NCBI GenBank assembly: GCA_900545815.1
Contig: URAM01000011.1
Coordinates: forward strand, 1 to 48,090
DNA from: an uncultured Eubacteriales bacterium
GTDB lineage: Bacteria; Bacillota; Clostridia; Oscillospirales; Oscillospiraceae
Direction of reading: 5' to 3'
DNA: 48,090 bases
Of this stretch, positions 42,284 through 48,090 are shown in pieces (positions within the stretch are counted from its first letter, which is position 1; each line of letters opens with the position of its first letter). Below the pieces are notes generated by a model. It was not told where the DNA came from and did not search any database. It saw only the letters and a program-made list of their open reading frames with translations. Both the position numbers and the translations under genes were made by a program.

Positions 42284-42991
42284 TTATGCTCGATCGGTCA
42301 AAAAACGGGTCTCCCACGCCCGCAGCTGCTGGTAATCTGCTTCTGTATGAAACCAGTGCCGCCCACCCTTCCGCAGACAGAGTTCACAGTGGAATCGCTC
42401 TGCAAAAGTCTGAATAGTGTCCAGGTCGGTCAAATGATCCAATTCCCCAAAGCAGATGGTGGTACGAGATGCCCAATGGGTGATAGGATGGGCTTTGGCA
42501 TCGGCATACACCGGCCAGGAGAAGGATTCGCCATTGTCCGCTATCACTTTCCCTTCCCGTTCCAGCCGTTCCAAGGTCACGCCGCTCCACGCCATGGTCT
42601 TTTCGATGAGCTGACACAGATCCACCACCGGCGAGGCGAACAGGCACCGTTCCAGTTCCTCCCCAGGCAGCGCCTGCATACTGAACCAAGCGCCCATGCT
42701 GGTGGCGTACAGCCCTACCGTTTTCCAGCGACTGCGCAGAACCTGATATACCCCTTGCAGCTCCGGGATGATCTGGGCAGGCGTGAACGGCTCCGGCAGG
42801 TCTTTCCGCGCTCCATGTTCCGGCAGGTCGATGGACACCACCTGCCAGCCGTGGGCATCTGCCACAGCGGCAAAGTCCAGCGCTTCCTCCTTGCTGCCCA
42901 TTTTGCCGTGGACATAGAAGAACACCCGCTCTGACGGCGCTCCCAGTATCAATGCAGGAATGCCGCACAGCAACTCATTTTGCTGTTCCAT
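42284..42991 (-). CDS. Alpha/beta hydrolase
   Basis: 235 residues from MEQQNELLCGIPALILGAPS. VFFYVHGKMGSKEEA is the oxyanion region, ATSMGAW holds the probable nucleophilic Ser (a GxSxG variant), FGELDHLTD the acid and RHWFHTE the catalytic His. It may be an esterase or thioesterase; the substrate is unknown. The start ATG shares one base with the coaBC stop (TGATG), and GGAGG lies inside the end of coaBC, so the two are translated from one message. Confidence 0.85.
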   Translation of the reverse strand: MEQQNELLCGIPALILGAPSERVFFYVHGKMGSKEEALDFAAVADAHGWQVVSIDLPEHGARKDLPEPFTPAQIIPELQGVYQVLRSRWKTVGLYATSMGAWFSMQALPGEELERCLFASPVVDLCQLIEKTMAWSGVTLERLEREGKVIADNGESFSWPVYADAKAHPITHWASRTTICFGELDHLTDLDTIQTFAERFHCELCLRKGGRHWFHTEADYQQLRAWETRFLTDRA

Positions 42992-44190
42992 CACACTTCC
43001 TCCATCCGCTTCAAAATGCGATCCAGCAACAGATCAGCCGCCGCCTCTTTGGACACCAACGGCAACTCGTCCAGCCCGTCCTTGGTGATGAGGGTCAGCA
43101 GGTTGGTGTCCACGCCGAAGCCGGCGCCCTCCACTTTCAGATTGTTGGCGGCGATCATATCCACCTGCTTCTTTTCCAGCTTTTTGCGGGAATTTTCCAC
43201 CATGTTCTGAGTCTCCATGGAAAATCCGCACAAGAACTGCCCCGGCCGCCGGTGCTGTCCCAGCCAGCCCAGAATGTCCTGGGTGCGTTCCAACGGGATG
43301 GACAGGGCGTCATCAGACTTTTTCATCTTGTCCTCCGCCACCATCATCGGGCGATAATCTGCCACAGCGGCCGCTTTGATGAGGATGTCCTGCTCTGCCG
43401 CACGCACCGCCACCGCTTCAAACATCTCCTGCGCAGACACCACATCCACCGTCTCCACATAGGGCAGCCGCTTCAGCGCCACCGGCCCGGACACCAGCGT
43501 TACCTGTGCCCCACGCCGTGCCGCCGCTTGGGCGATGGCGTAGCCCATCTTGCCGCTGGAGTGGTTGGTGAGATAGCGCACCGGATCCAGCGCCTCCTGG
43601 GTGGGGCCAGCGGTGACCAGCACCTTTTTGCCCATCATATCCTTCTCATGAGCCAAATCGTGGAGGATGACTTGCAGCAGCACCTCCGGCTCCGGCAGCT
43701 TCCCCTTGCCCACGGCACCGCAGGCCAGATACCCGCTGGCAGGCTCCACCACCTCCCAGCCGTAGCGGCGCAGGGTATTCAAATTGTCCTGGGTCACTGG
43801 ATTTTCGTACATCTTGGTGTTCATAGCCGGTACCACGATCTTGGGACAGTTGCAGGCCAGCACCGTGGTGGTCAGCATATCGTCCGCCAGGCCGTGCGCC
43901 AGCTTGGCGATGACGTTGGCCGTAGCCGGAGCGATCATCACCAGATCAGCCTGGTCGGCCACGGCGATGTGCTCCACCTGGAAGGAAAAATTCCGGTCAA
44001 AGGTGTCCACCAGTGCCTTGTTGCCAGTCAGCGTCTCAAAGGTCACCGCCGTGATAAATTGTGTGGCGTTCTGGGTCATGAGCACCTGCACATTGCACCC
44101 CAACTTCACCAGGGCGGAAGCCAGGTTGGGCATTTTGTATGCGGCGATCCCGCCGGTGACCCCCAGCACCACCGTCTTTCCCTGTAACAT
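42991..44190 (-). CDS. coaBC: Bifunctional phosphopantothenoylcysteine decarboxylase/synthetase CoaBC
   Basis: 399 residues. The N-terminal CoaC flavoprotein half shows GVTGGIAAYK, APATANVIAKLAHGLADD, PAMNTKMYENP and the cysteine flap ACGAVGKGKLPEP. The CoaB synthetase half begins about residue 185 with VLVTAGPTQEALDPVRYLTNHSSGKMG and includes AAAVADYRP. It makes 4'-phosphopantetheine from phosphopantothenate and cysteine on the way to coenzyme A. It has its own promoter and GGAGG site, and it is followed by the alpha/beta hydrolase. Confidence 0.96.
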   Translation of the reverse strand: MLQGKTVVLGVTGGIAAYKMPNLASALVKLGCNVQVLMTQNATQFITAVTFETLTGNKALVDTFDRNFSFQVEHIAVADQADLVMIAPATANVIAKLAHGLADDMLTTTVLACNCPKIVVPAMNTKMYENPVTQDNLNTLRRYGWEVVEPASGYLACGAVGKGKLPEPEVLLQVILHDLAHEKDMMGKKVLVTAGPTQEALDPVRYLTNHSSGKMGYAIAQAAARRGAQVTLVSGPVALKRLPYVETVDVVSAQEMFEAVAVRAAEQDILIKAAAVADYRPMMVAEDKMKKSDDALSIPLERTQDILGWLGQHRRPGQFLCGFSMETQNMVENSRKKLEKKQVDMIAANNLKVEGAGFGVDTNLLTLITKDGLDELPLVSKEAAADLLLDRILKRMEEV

Positions 44191-44226
44191 CGCAGTACCT
44201 CCTCTGTCTGCATTTGGATTGGTCTT

Positions 44227-44255
44227 AGTATAGCAAATGTTCGCTACAGCGTAAA
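44227..44255 (-). promoter_or_regulatory. Promoter of coaBC
   Basis: On the minus strand TTTACG (44250-44255), 17-base spacer, TATACT (44227-44232), 36 bases before the ATG. Confidence 0.65.
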
Positions 44256-44256
44256 G

Positions 44257-44284
44257 AAGGACACCTCTTTTGAGGTGTCCTTTT
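44257..44284. terminator. Hairpin between the DUF6506-like gene and coaBC
   Basis: AAGGACACCTC pairs with GAGGTGTCCTT around a 4-base loop, T4 on the plus strand and TTCTTT on the minus. It probably ends transcripts from the minus-strand gene at 44467 just before the coaBC promoter. Between 44285 and 44466 no gene with a start codon is seen. Confidence 0.7.
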
Positions 44285-44466
44285 GGCCTGATTGGATTCG
44301 ATTATTTACAGCAATTCTTGCAACCACGGGATTTGCTAAACTGGGCAATGCTACCCGAACAGCACTAGAACACACCGCCGGTCAGCCGCCGCCGTTTCCA
44401 CATTTCCCGTGGTTTCCTCCCTGACCTTGTTCCTTTTGCCCTCTTTTCTTTTACAGGCCTGGCTGA

Positions 44467-44772
44467 TCAGCCGAACATCTCGTCGCCGCTCTTGAAGCCA
44501 AAGGCGGGGTGGAAGTCGAACTTCACAGCGCCAACTGCGATGCCAGGGCCAACGGCGCGCTTGATGCGGGCGATGCCCTCGTTGCCGAAGCCGGCGCACA
44601 GCTCGATGGCGGTGCAGCCCTTGGCGACCATTTCCTTGGCGATTTCTTCGGCTTCCGCATAGGTGGCGCAGCCGATCACGTTCATGTTGATGGAGTCGCC
44701 CTCTACCACAGCACGTTCCTTAGCAGGGTTGCAGCCGGGAGCCACATAGATAAATGCACATTCAAACTTCAT
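44467..44772 (-). CDS. Small conserved protein, DUF6506-like
   Basis: 101 residues from MKFECAFIYVAPGCNPAKERAV. I recognise it as resembling small DUF6506-type proteins of Clostridia, with no known function. VIGCATYAEAEEIAKEMVAKGCTAIELCAGFGNEGIARIKRAVG suggests an alternating alpha/beta fold with a Gly-rich turn. Cysteines are scattered and do not form a metal motif. AGGAGG precedes the ATG and a promoter lies at 44822-44851. It stands alone between greA and coaBC. Confidence 0.75.
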   Translation of the reverse strand: MKFECAFIYVAPGCNPAKERAVVEGDSINMNVIGCATYAEAEEIAKEMVAKGCTAIELCAGFGNEGIARIKRAVGPGIAVGAVKFDFHPAFGFKSGDEMFG

Positions 44773-44821
44773 GTTCTGTTCCTCCTATTCATGGAAATCA
44801 GGGTTCTGTCTGTCTCTGTTT

Positions 44822-44851
44822 ACTATACCATAGGTGGGGAATTTGTGACAA
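44822..44851 (-). promoter_or_regulatory. Promoter of the DUF6506-like gene
   Basis: Minus strand TTGTCA (44846-44851), 18-base spacer, TATAGT (44822-44827). Confidence 0.6.
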
Positions 44852-44865
44852 GCAGGATTTTCCGC

Positions 44866-45369
44866 TCAGAAGGGATTGATGGGCACCGATTCATCCTCGG
44901 CGCACTTTTCGATCTTCCGGATGACCAGCGGATAGGAACCGTTCTCGTTGACCTTCACCAGCACACGTTCCCCCACTCGGCGCCCCAACAGCGCCTGTCC
45001 CACCGGAGACTCCTTGCTGATGCGTCCCTGTAAGGCGTCCTGCCGCAGCGTGGTCACCAGCTGGAACGTCTCCTCCTCATCGTCCTCCTCAAAGTAGACC
45101 GTCACCCGATCGAACAGCCCCACCTGGTCATCCTCCGACTTGTCTTGGATGACCACTGCTGTTTTGATCATATTTTCCAAATAACGAATGCGCCGTTCGT
45201 TGTGATTTTTCTCCTGCTTGGCCGCTTTATATTCAAAGTTTTCGCTGAGATCGCCGAACGCCCGTGCCTCCTTCACCGCTTCCAGCAGCTTAGGGCGCAG
45301 GTTGATGCGCCGGTCGTCCAGCTCCTCCTGCATCTTCTCCAAATCGGAGCGAGTCAGTTCATCATGCAT
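44866..45369 (-). CDS. greA: Transcription elongation factor GreA/GreB family
   Basis: 167 residues. The N-terminal coiled coil (about 1-75) carries the acidic tip GDLSENFEYKAAK (39-51), which enters the RNA polymerase secondary channel and promotes cleavage of backtracked RNA. The C-terminal domain includes ESPVGQALLGRRVGERVLVKV. The tip reads ENFEY where GreA usually has ENAEY, and the acidic stretch EEDDEEE near residue 95 is unusual, so it may be a second Gre paralog. AAAGGAGG precedes the ATG at 45369. Confidence 0.92.
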   Translation of the reverse strand: MHDELTRSDLEKMQEELDDRRINLRPKLLEAVKEARAFGDLSENFEYKAAKQEKNHNERRIRYLENMIKTAVVIQDKSEDDQVGLFDRVTVYFEEDDEEETFQLVTTLRQDALQGRISKESPVGQALLGRRVGERVLVKVNENGSYPLVIRKIEKCAEDESVPINPF

Positions 45370-45513
45370 CGCAATGCCTCCTTTTGGTTTGCTGGCTTCA
45401 TTGTAGCAAATCAGCGGGAAAAAACCAGGGGGTTTTCCAGCTTTTCACGGGAATATCCCCCCAAAAACCAGAGAAACTAAGGCTGAATTGCATTTTGGAA
45501 AGGCGGCGAGAGC

Positions 45514-46212
45514 ATGAAACGGCAGAAAAAACGGCTGTGTGCCCTGCTTTGCACCATATTACTTTTGAACACCTTGGTCTTAGCCTTCGCCCAGTCCGCC
45601 CTGGCGGTCAGCTATCGGCAAGGGGACTCAGGCAGCGCTGTGACCACCATCCAAACCAAATTGAAGCGATGGGGCTACTTTGACGGCCCTGTAGATGGCA
45701 TCTACGGCAGCAAGACCTCCAAAGCCGTGCGTTCCTTCCAGCGGAAAAACGGCTTGACCGCCGATGGCGTGGCAGGCCCTGCCACCCTAAAAGCCCTGGG
45801 CATGGAACAGACCAGCCAGAACAGCGGCAGTAGTCAAACCGGCTCCAGCGGCGGGAACGCCAGCGGGGACGTGGCTCTGCTGGCGAAGGTCATCTCAGCA
45901 GAGGCGCGCGGAGAGCCCTACGACGGCCAGGTAGCCGTGGGCGCAGTCATCCTAAACCGCATCGCCCACCCCTCCTTCCCCAACACCTTAGCCGGTGTGG
46001 TCTACGAACCGGGTGCGTTCACCTGTATGGTAGACGGCCAGATCGACCAGCCCATCGCCTCCTCCGCCTACCAGGCGGCACGGGACGCCCTGAACGGCGC
46101 CGACCCATCTGGCGGCGCGATCTATTATTTTAATCCGGTCACAGCCACCAGCGCTTGGATCTGGTCAAGGCCGCTGTTGACCGTCATCGGGAAACATCGG
46201 TTCTGTTCGTAA
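45514..46212 (+). CDS. sleB: Spore cortex-lytic enzyme SleB-like cell-wall hydrolase
   Basis: 232 residues: signal peptide about 1-31 (ending ALA), a peptidoglycan-binding domain about 33-95 (RQGDSGSAVTTIQTKLKRWGYFDGPVDG, LTADGVAGPATLKALG), a Ser/Gly linker and a Hydrolase_2 (SleB) domain from about 120 with VISAEARGEPYDGQVAVGAVILNR; the Glu of ISAEARGE is the expected catalytic residue. SleB degrades cortex peptidoglycan during germination. AAAGGCGG lies before the ATG. A sigma-G promoter was not confidently found. Confidence 0.93.
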   Translation: MKRQKKRLCALLCTILLLNTLVLAFAQSALAVSYRQGDSGSAVTTIQTKLKRWGYFDGPVDGIYGSKTSKAVRSFQRKNGLTADGVAGPATLKALGMEQTSQNSGSSQTGSSGGNASGDVALLAKVISAEARGEPYDGQVAVGAVILNRIAHPSFPNTLAGVVYEPGAFTCMVDGQIDQPIASSAYQAARDALNGADPSGGAIYYFNPVTATSAWIWSRPLLTVIGKHRFCS

Positions 46213-46284
46213 ACGCAGACACTTGCGAATACAAGCGCCGCAGGCCGCATGAAGTTTTGCGGAGCTTTTTCAAAAGCGACTAGG

Positions 46285-46387
46285 GTCCAGGGGCAAGGCC
46301 CCTGGACGGCATCCGCAGACCGCAGCGTTAAGAAAACTTGCCAGTGGCAAGTTTTTAGCGTAGGCCATGCCTGTTTTACAGGCATGG
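46285..46387 (+). repeat. Cluster of three hairpins after sleB
   Basis: GTCCAGGGGC/GCCCCTGGAC (46285-46307), AAAACTTGCC/GGCAAGTTTT (46333-46355, terminator-like with T5) and CCATGCCTGT/ACAGGCATGG (46365-46387). The second is a good terminator for sleB. The first, in the context CTAGGGTCCAGGGGC, looks like a dispersed extragenic palindrome; that part is a guess from memory of related genomes. Confidence 0.6.
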
Positions 46388-46439
46388 TGCGTTTGTTCTT
46401 GCTGATTTACAAGGGTGAATTTTCAGCTCTGCTGAAAAG

Positions 46440-46468
46440 AGGGCGAACCCTCGCCGGGGGTTCGCCCT
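46440..46468. terminator. Hairpin downstream of the RHH gene
   Basis: AGGGCGAACCC (46440-46450) pairs perfectly with GGGTTCGCCCT (46458-46468). It lies just past the stop of the minus-strand RHH gene; the minus-strand U tract is weak. Confidence 0.6.
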
Positions 46469-46480
46469 TCTATGATGCGA

Positions 46481-46708
46481 TCACTTAGCTGACCCAACTG
46501 CCTTCCGATGCTTGCCCACCGGCTTTACATTCACATCAGGCGGAATTGATTCCTCAATTCTACCGTGGACGGCTTCAAATTCCTGAATGCTCTTGCGCAC
46601 CAACACCAAAATATGACTGTTGATGGAACGCCCTTCGTAATCCGCCACATAAGCGGCCTTACGCAGCATTTCCTCCTCTATTCGTATCGAAACACTTTTT
46701 GTCGCCAT
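46481..46708 (-). CDS. Ribbon-helix-helix (Arc/CopG-like) protein
   Basis: 75 residues, MATKSVSIRIEEEMLRKAAYVADYEGRSINSHILVLVRKSIQEFE. The beta strand SVSIRIE plus two helices is the RHH fold used by Arc-type repressors and antitoxins. The C-terminal third is polar and basic (KPVGKHRKAVGSAK). It is divergent from a SLOG-domain gene 115 bases away and preceded by a 12-bp palindrome, so autoregulation and control of the divergent gene are likely. No toxin gene adjoins it. Confidence 0.82.
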   Translation of the reverse strand: MATKSVSIRIEEEMLRKAAYVADYEGRSINSHILVLVRKSIQEFEAVHGRIEESIPPDVNVKPVGKHRKAVGSAK

Positions 46709-46733
46709 ATTATCGCCTCACGGTAGCTACATG

Positions 46734-46745
46734 ATATGTTCATAT
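46734..46745. promoter_or_regulatory. Candidate RHH operator
   Basis: Perfect palindrome ATATG-TT-CATAT between the divergent RHH and SLOG genes, 25 bases upstream of the RHH start. A second inverted pair TAGATG/CATCTA (46775-46780, 46799-46804) sits in the SLOG leader. Confidence 0.4.
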
Positions 46746-46823
46746 TACGAATTTTTCGACAGAAATGTGTAGAATAGATGTACGATGATGCTATTGTGCA
46801 TCTAAATTTTAGGAGGAATGTGT

Positions 46824-47171
46824 ATGCGTGTTGCAGTGATTGGTTCCCGTACTTTGACCGTTCCAAATCTGGCGGATTACTTACCAACAGACACCACTGA
46901 ACTCATTTCCGGCGGCGCAAAAGGGGTGGACACCTCTGCACGAGACTATGCGTTGGCAACTCAACTGCCCCTGACCGAACTGCGTCCAGACTACAAGCGT
47001 TACCGGAAAGGCGCACCTCTAAAACGAACGATAGCCATTATTCAGCAGGCGGATTTCGTCTTGATTTTTTGGGATGGTGTCTCGAAGGGAACGCAGTATG
47101 CAATAGAACAGTGTGAGAAGTTGGGGGCTGCATATCGAGTATATCGCAAGGACACCAGCTCAGCAGAGTAA
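46824..47171 (+). CDS. SLOG-family (DUF2493/YspA-like) nucleotide-binding protein
   Basis: 115 residues from MRVAVIGSRTLTVPNL. VIGSRTL, LISGGAKGVDTSARDYA and FVLIFWDGVSKGTQYAIE are the characteristic nucleotide/nucleotide-sugar-binding loops of the SLOG Rossmann superfamily, to which DprA, LOG and TIR-associated sensors also belong. Small stand-alone versions have no fixed function; some occur in defence or conflict loci. The ATG at 46824 has AGGAGG 7 bases upstream; an ATG two codons earlier abuts the site. It is paired divergently with the RHH gene. Confidence 0.85.
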   Translation: MRVAVIGSRTLTVPNLADYLPTDTTELISGGAKGVDTSARDYALATQLPLTELRPDYKRYRKGAPLKRTIAIIQQADFVLIFWDGVSKGTQYAIEQCEKLGAAYRVYRKDTSSAE

Positions 47172-47179
47172 CCGCAAAA

Positions 47180-47210
47180 GGGGAAGTCCCACAAGGGAAC
47201 TTCCCCTCTT
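47180..47210 (+). terminator. Intrinsic terminator after the SLOG gene
   Basis: GGGGAAGTCCC pairs with GGG-A-ACTTCCCC around ACAA (one bulged base), followed by TCTTTG. Confidence 0.75.
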
Positions 47211-47278
47211 TGTCGCTTAAACCCATTCTCCCCTAGAGATAATCCTAAAAATTGTAATGATTTGATACCATTCTGGAA

Positions 47279-47307
47279 TTGCGCTTTCCTGCGGAAAAGG
47301 GTATACT
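47279..47307 (+). promoter_or_regulatory. Promoter of the YmdB-type gene
   Basis: TTGCGC (47279-47284), 17-base spacer, TATACT (47302-47307), 38 bases before the ATG. Confidence 0.65.
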
Positions 47308-47344
47308 AAAAGAATCATTTTTATGGCAAGCGAGGTACCCCATC

Positions 47345-48090
47345 ATGCTCCTACGGATTTTAGCGGTTGGCGACGTAGTCTCCGAAGCTGGCCTGGCCTA
47401 TTTAGAACGGCGGCTGCGCCGGCTTCAACGAGAACACAACGTGGATTTCACCGTGGTCAACGGTGAGAATGCCGCTGGCATCGGGGTGCTTCCTTGGCAG
47501 GCACAGGCCATTTTAGATGCTGGCGCCGACGTGGTCACCCTGGGCAACCACACCTGGGGCAAGATCAAGATCCACGACTTTTTGGACGACTGCCGCGCCT
47601 GTCTCCGTCCCGCCAACTTCGCTCCGGAGCTGCCCGGCAACGGCTGGGGCATTTTTGAGAGCGTCAACGGCCTGCGGGTAGGGGTCATCAATCTCATCGG
47701 CCGAGTCTCCATGGATCCCAACGTGGACAACCCCTTCCGGAAGGCGGACGCCATTTTGGAGCAGATGGCAGGCGGGGCGGATGTGGTGGTGGTGGATTTC
47801 CACGCAGAAGCCACCAGTGAGAAGCTGGCCATGGGCTGGTATCTGGACGGGCGGGTTTCCGCCCTCTGGGGCACCCACACCCATGTCCCCACGGCGGATG
47901 GTCAGATTTTGCCCAAGGGCACCGGCCTCATCACCGACCTGGGTATGACAGGGCCTGCCAACTCGGTGCTGGGGATCCGTCCTCAGGACTCCATCAACAA
48001 ATTTCTAGGCGGCCTTCCCCGTCGCTATGAAGCGGCGGATGGCCCCTGTAAGCTGGAGAGCACGCTGTTCACCATTGATACGGACACAGG
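47345..48090 (+). CDS. YmdB-type metallophosphoesterase (TIGR00282), 3' truncated by the window end
   Basis: About 248 residues are visible, from MLLRILAVGDVVSEAGL. The family hydrolyses 2',3'-cyclic nucleotides and affects sporulation and biofilm decisions in Bacillus. Metal-site motifs are GDVV (Asp9), VNGENAAGI, TLGNHTWG, VDFHAEATSEK and GTHTHVPTAD, followed by DLGMTGP; all are intact. GAGG lies about 10 bases before the ATG. Only about the last ten residues expected for the family seem to be missing. Confidence 0.94.
   Translation, partial: MLLRILAVGDVVSEAGLAYLERRLRRLQREHNVDFTVVNGENAAGIGVLPWQAQAILDAGADVVTLGNHTWGKIKIHDFLDDCRACLRPANFAPELPGNGWGIFESVNGLRVGVINLIGRVSMDPNVDNPFRKADAILEQMAGGADVVVVDFHAEATSEKLAMGWYLDGRVSALWGTHTHVPTADGQILPKGTGLITDLGMTGPANSVLGIRPQDSINKFLGGLPRRYEAADGPCKLESTLFTIDTDT

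Noticed and set aside
44302..44361. Minus-strand frame ending in a cysteine-rich CKNCCK tail, suggesting a small Cys-rich peptide
   Set aside because: It has no ATG, GTG or TTG start in frame before the upstream stop at 44365, and no ribosome site.
46285..46307. CRISPR-like repeat
   Set aside because: It is a single palindrome, without regularly spaced copies or cas genes.

Overview
The window (about 57% GC by eye) looks like chromosome of a strictly anaerobic, spore-forming Firmicute, most probably a gut Oscillospiraceae-type bacterium. The evidence is a clostridial Rnf operon in the order C-D-G-E-A-B, an oxygen-sensitive [FeFe] hydrogenase with its HydE/G/F maturases, two sporulation/germination genes (spoVT, sleB), AGGAGG-type ribosome sites and TTGACA/TATAAT promoters. 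The genus is an inference. No rRNA, tRNA, prophage, insertion sequence or CRISPR array was seen.

Layout. 1-3.6 kb (minus strand): a thiamine operon thiW-thiM-thiE-thiD-thiC behind a TPP riboswitch with a visible terminator and antiterminator; thiC runs off the window. 3.6-4.4 kb: a non-coding stretch with orphan promoters and one short terminated transcript unit. 4.4-11.4 kb (+): apbE, a NusG-II-domain protein, a Gx-type membrane protein and rnfCDGEAB, an energy-conserving ferredoxin:NAD+ oxidoreductase together with its flavinylating enzyme. 11.9-19.6 kb (+): a hydrogenase-like protein that has lost the H-cluster ligands, a LysR regulator, a group-B-like [FeFe] hydrogenase, then a TM1266-type regulator and hydE-hydG-hydF. 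The two blocks together cover ferredoxin, NADH and H2 exchange.

19.6-20.4 kb is non-coding and holds a candidate small RNA with two exposed anti-Shine-Dalgarno CCCCCTCCT tracts. 20.4-30.0 kb (minus) reads, in transcription order, as a KdgT-like permease, a beta-hydroxyacid dehydrogenase, an MBL-fold hydrolase, a PPC/DUF296 protein, 2-oxoacid dehydrogenase E1alpha, E1beta, E2 and a lipoyl-fused E3, then lipoate-protein ligase. It looks like one catabolic unit for an unidentified organic acid, with two tandem LysR paralogs divergent at 30.5-32.5 kb.

32.8-38.2 kb: a promoter, a cobalamin riboswitch and a transcription terminator precede a 1616-residue secreted protein with six InlB-type repeats, Ig-like domains and one DUF4430 (transcobalamin-C-terminal-like) domain. 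This is the most striking candidate for an undescribed system: a riboswitch-controlled surface protein that may capture vitamin B12. 38.4-42.2 kb: spoVT and a TrpXYZ-type ABC transporter. 42.3-45.4 kb (minus): greA, a DUF6506-like protein, coaBC and a coupled alpha/beta hydrolase. 45.5-48.1 kb: sleB, a cluster of hairpins, a divergent ribbon-helix-helix/SLOG pair, and the start of a YmdB-type phosphodiesterase.
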